Below, one piece after another: positions 62,501 to 64,000 of a DNA stretch of 64,000 nt (the first letter of the stretch is position 1; every line of letters begins with the position of its first letter). Source of the DNA: Solirubrobacter taibaiensis (GTDB lineage Bacteria > Actinomycetota > Thermoleophilia > Solirubrobacterales > Solirubrobacteraceae). Under the pieces are notes generated by a model. The model searched no databases. It had not been told where the DNA came from and saw only the letters and a program-made list of their open reading frames with translations. A program made the position numbers and the translations under genes. The stretch is from the NCBI GenBank assembly GCA_027587225.1, contig JAPDDQ010000036.1:18671-82670 (forward strand). The letters run 5' to 3'.

Positions 62501-64000
62501 CTGATCGGCGGGACCGAGACGGCGCCATCGCTCGTCGGGAGCGAGTCGATCGCGGCCTTGATCTTGGCCCCGTCGCCCTCGGAGACGTTGCCCTTCTCGT
62601 CGGGCGTGAGCGCCGGGCCGGCCGGGAGCGGCGCCTTCGGCGGCGGCGCGGGCGTGGGCGCGGGCTTTTCGGGCTCGCCGCCGGACTTGGCGGCCGCCTT
62701 GGTGGTGGTCGGCCGGCTCGGGGGCGTGCTGACGTGCTTCTCGTCCGCCGCGGGACCATCCGCCCCGCCGCCGGCCTCGAGCTCAGGCGGCTGCGCCGCG
62801 AGCTTCTCGTGCTCCTTGGTGACGTGGTTCGCAGCCGCCTTCTCGGCGCCGCCCAACGTCTCGAGCATCTGCGCGGGCTTGAGGTTCGCCGCTTGCGCCA
62901 CCGCCGCGGCCGGGTCGGCGTTGCTGACGTCCGGCGCGGGCTGCTCGGGCTCGGCCTCGACGGCGCCGCCGCCCCCGCCCCCGCCGCCACCACCGCCGGC
63001 GTACTCGCCGCCGCCGCCCGCTCCCAGGGCCTCCATCTCGCCCTGTGCCTCGGCGGAGATCGCGCCCGGGTCGGCCGCGGGTTCCTCGTCGGGCTCCGCC
63101 ATGAGGTCTTCGGTCGGCGGCTCGAGCACCTCGGTCGCGGGCGCCCGGGCGATGACCATGTCGCCGCCGCCGCTGTCGGACTCCGTTTCCGGCTCGCTCT
63201 CGGACTCGGGCTCCGCGGGGGCCGGCTCGGCGCCGAGGTCCATCGTGTCCGCTGAAGCGGACGCCGCCGGGTCCATCGCGGGTGGCTCCGACGCCGGCTC
63301 GGGCGTCGCCTCGGCCGTCTCCCCGCCGCCGGTCTCGACGGGCTCGGGCAGCTCGACCGTGACCGGCGCCGCCGCGACGGGTTCTGCCTCAGGCTCCGCT
63401 TCGCGCTGCGGCCCGGCGGCGAGCTCCGCGTCGATCTCCGCGAGCTCCTCCTCGGATGGTCCTTCCTTGGCTCCGCCGCCTTCGCTCTCCCCAGCCGACT
63501 CCGCCCCACCCAGATCCGGCGCCGCACCCCCGGCCGGCGCCGCCGCGGGCCCTGCCGCCGCCGCTGGGCCGGGCGCGTTGAGCCCACCCGTCACGGCCTC
63601 GGCCACCCCGCCCATCGCTCCAGCCATCGCGCCCGGAGCGCCGAGCACGGACATCGGCCCCGCCGCCCCGCCCCCAGCCCCGCCGAGCGCCGCGGCCGCA
63701 TCGGGCATGGCCCCAGCGACATCCACCCCAGGCGCAGCCGCGGCCGCAGCCCCGGCGATTGCGTCCGCGCCGCCGCCAGCAGCGGAACCACCGGCCGCAG
63801 CTGCGACGCCGGCTCCGGGCGCGCCCGGAGCGGCCTCGTCAACCACCGGAACGGCGACTAGCATCGGCGCAGCAGCGCCCGCGGCCCCGACCACCGAACC
63901 CGCAGCGACGGCCGGCATCGGCGCAGCAGCGCCCGCGGCCCCGCCCACCGAACCCGCAGCGACGGCCGGCATCGGCGCAGCAGCGCCCGCGGCCCCGCCG
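59587..64000 (-). CDS. Giant modular protein resembling injection-system cargo, N-terminus beyond the window
   Basis: At least 1461 aa; the frame is open to the right edge. Order: (1) low-complexity Ala/Gly/Pro start with an 18-residue tandem repeat; (2) Pro/Glu/Ser-rich acidic region; (3) Ala/Glu/Lys coiled-coil-like stretch (about 610-740: SQHASKAAQTKAAAVEEAHAEEAKGKADQ); (4) long amphipathic helical array (about 740-1130: ALYDKVKDGITAVFNKVRSAITTAINKAK) with a Lys-rich end (KKVGKKIKRGATRLKNK); (5) C-terminal globular region (about 1200-1461: QIAHLTAEKLLQRPDVIEAAERI). The plan resembles very large proteins linked to extracellular contractile injection systems, but no baseplate, sheath or tube gene is visible. 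No toxin catalytic motif is recognised. Confidence 0.6.
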   Translation of the reverse strand, partial: GGAAGAAAPMPAVAAGSVGGAAGAAAPMPAVAAGSVVGAAGAAAPMLVAVPVVDEAAPGAPGAGVAAAAGGSAAGGGADAIAGAAAAAAPGVDVAGAMPDAAAALGGAGGGAAGPMSVLGAPGAMAGAMGGVAEAVTGGLNAPGPAAAAGPAAAPAGGAAPDLGGAESAGESEGGGAKEGPSEEELAEIDAELAAGPQREAEPEAEPVAAAPVTVELPEPVETGGGETAEATPEPASEPPAMDPAASASADTMDLGAEPAPAEPESESEPETESDSGGGDMVIARAPATEVLEPPTEDLMAEPDEEPAADPGAISAEAQGEMEALGAGGGGEYAGGGGGGGGGGGAVEAEPEQPAPDVSNADPAAAVAQAANLKPAQMLETLGGAEKAAANHVTKEHEKLAAQPPELEAGGGADGPAADEKHVSTPPSRPTTTKAAAKSGGEPEKPAPTPAPPPKAPLPAGPALTPDEKGNVSEGDGAKIKAAIDSLPTSDGAVSVPPISTPKLTLTGAADPGQMAEQKAHLDETVGKASAQGAKEAAEPAGENDLAPTVKAEKIKAEIPAGGAAAAPGAAGPGADDDTASIVAEQESGPALKAAAAQASAQISSEKSQHASKAAQTKAAAVEEAHAEEAKGKADQIAEHAAAKAGVSQARSEWTGEQKQQADAAKLEATGAVGEAQTAIQGEKTKAEAEAIKHVDAGRKEAEDAKRKGDDEARKEKEKAKEDSGGGGFFGWVASKAKALYDKVKDGITAVFNKVRSAITTAINKAKELAHSVIDRAVKFVADKVKAVAGKLLAIGDKLIPGFAAARQKFGKWIKDRVKQAVTALNKIVTAVKDGIRKVMSAVGNALKAGLDLLKKGISAAIDAVKNVVKAAIEKAKAAIAALGQFASIIKDIASNPGQWLSNLGAAVVDGIKNHLWKALKTAVQTWFNEKLESLLGLGKSVLSLLTKGGISMAQVGKMAFEALKAAIPPALIALLVERLVSMIVPAAGAVMAVVQGLMAAWGAIQKILAAIDRFIAFLKAIKSGGAGPAFANALAAAAVAVIEFVSQFLLRKIAGAASKVAGKIKAIAQKIGKKLMAGLKKVGKKIKRGATRLKNKVFGKKKKTDPKDKKDDKQAKQDRLDKAVAALRPKIAALFAKGTTGIFLKGRLFAWRVMHRLSKLEAKKSGSSVEVVATVNPFAPVGTGTNVEGERLRQIAHLTAEKLLQRPDVIEAAERIRKNWEERPGTPTEIEAGQGYMGATKAHQDRPPQTWGHKEHYTSGEDKHKIGEQQKSGVTNQFVDDIGSYPEMAATIGKSDMTDARFALIIRSYAATGKLPAGLSKEHGDMVAQMSYLMFVRESHRNQGNVAMGPMTLDLIRSGDMTFAEAFTAFEPDTPGGKPKKPMGRGAYPMSGVGAPAAERGLAWEEGRPMTSPSKGKVENRRELQRREVELVTRWVTAQFKAEGGAIAASEAAIAEKIEQMVLGFYKMK
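63861..64000 (-). repeat. 54-bp tandem repeat at the 5' part of the giant gene
   Basis: The unit beginning GCATCGGCGCAGCAGCGCCC occurs at 63861, 63915 and 63969, a period of exactly 54 bp. The third copy is cut by the window edge. It encodes an 18-residue unit MPAVAAGSVGGAAGAAAP. Period divisible by three keeps the frame, so copy-number change would vary the protein length. Confidence 0.9.

Noticed and set aside
62940..63020. Poly-glycine stretch in the giant gene as a possible sequencing error
   Set aside because: The frame stays open on both sides with consistent codon usage and the surrounding protein is low complexity throughout, so it looks genuine.

Overview
The window is very GC-rich, gene-dense bacterial chromosome with short intergenic gaps and many 4-nt start/stop overlaps. 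The gene set includes an F420-type LLM oxidoreductase, a WS/DGAT acyltransferase, a KdpFACB potassium pump, a CeoBC/TrkA-like pair beside APC permeases, secreted repeat proteins with a shared CxGKGCPF tail, and a tRNA-Gln without an encoded CCA. Together these suggest a soil actinobacterium of the class Thermoleophilia (Solirubrobacter/Conexibacter-like). That placement is an inference from gene content and composition, not from a marker gene. No phage, IS element, CRISPR array or rRNA is visible.

Layout. 1-5.1 kb: a cut-off proline-racemase-family gene, a secreted TolB-like propeller, a cytidylate-kinase-like protein, a SirB1-like protein, a methyltransferase and an HhH-GPD-like protein. 5.1-9.2 kb (minus strand): a tightly overlapping lipid-modification operon of FAD amine oxidase, DUF1365, CFA-synthase-like methyltransferase, a small membrane protein and an alpha/beta hydrolase. 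9.2-14.9 kb: three secreted proteins sharing a C-terminal cysteine module, around a WS/DGAT gene; two of them are tandem paralogs with six internal repeats. 14.9-18.3 kb: an orphan molybdenum hydroxylase large subunit, a GNAT acetyltransferase and an amidohydrolase. 18.3-28.1 kb: a FUSC-type membrane protein, then potassium functions: a KdpD N-terminal half, KdpE, a 26-aa membrane peptide, KdpF-A-C-B, DUF389, and a separate KdpD-like kinase half. 28.1-39.9 kb: metabolic and envelope genes (MetE-like, CtaG, aldo/keto reductase, MsrA, GDPD with a carbohydrate-binding region, LLM oxidoreductase with a coupled 54-aa membrane protein, EamA, SDR, STAS, glyoxalase, GH3). 40-43.7 kb: an unusual FtsH-like membrane AAA protease and its partner, plus two small proteins. 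43.8-47.4 kb: a heterodimeric ABC exporter.

47.4-51.7 kb holds three notable items: two tandem 30-codon genes that are almost entirely signal peptide, one of two copies of a 136-bp dispersed hairpin repeat (the other is at 5 kb), and the Pnkp-Hen1 RNA end-repair operon. 51.7-53.8 kb: a class-A beta-lactamase-like protein, tRNA-Gln with a clear terminator, and a Crp/Fnr regulator. 53.8-59.0 kb (minus strand): an operon of two APC-permease/universal-stress fusions, a 57-aa membrane protein and two TrkA-type proteins, plausibly a second potassium or amino-acid uptake system. 59.0-64.0 kb: a HEAT-repeat protein downstream of a giant low-complexity, amphipathic-helix protein that runs off the right edge. 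Its architecture resembles large cargo proteins of extracellular contractile injection systems, but no injection-system structural gene is in view.

The clearest candidates for something undescribed are the tandem mini-peptides, the 136-bp element with a compensatory base pair, and the shared C-terminal module of the secreted proteins.
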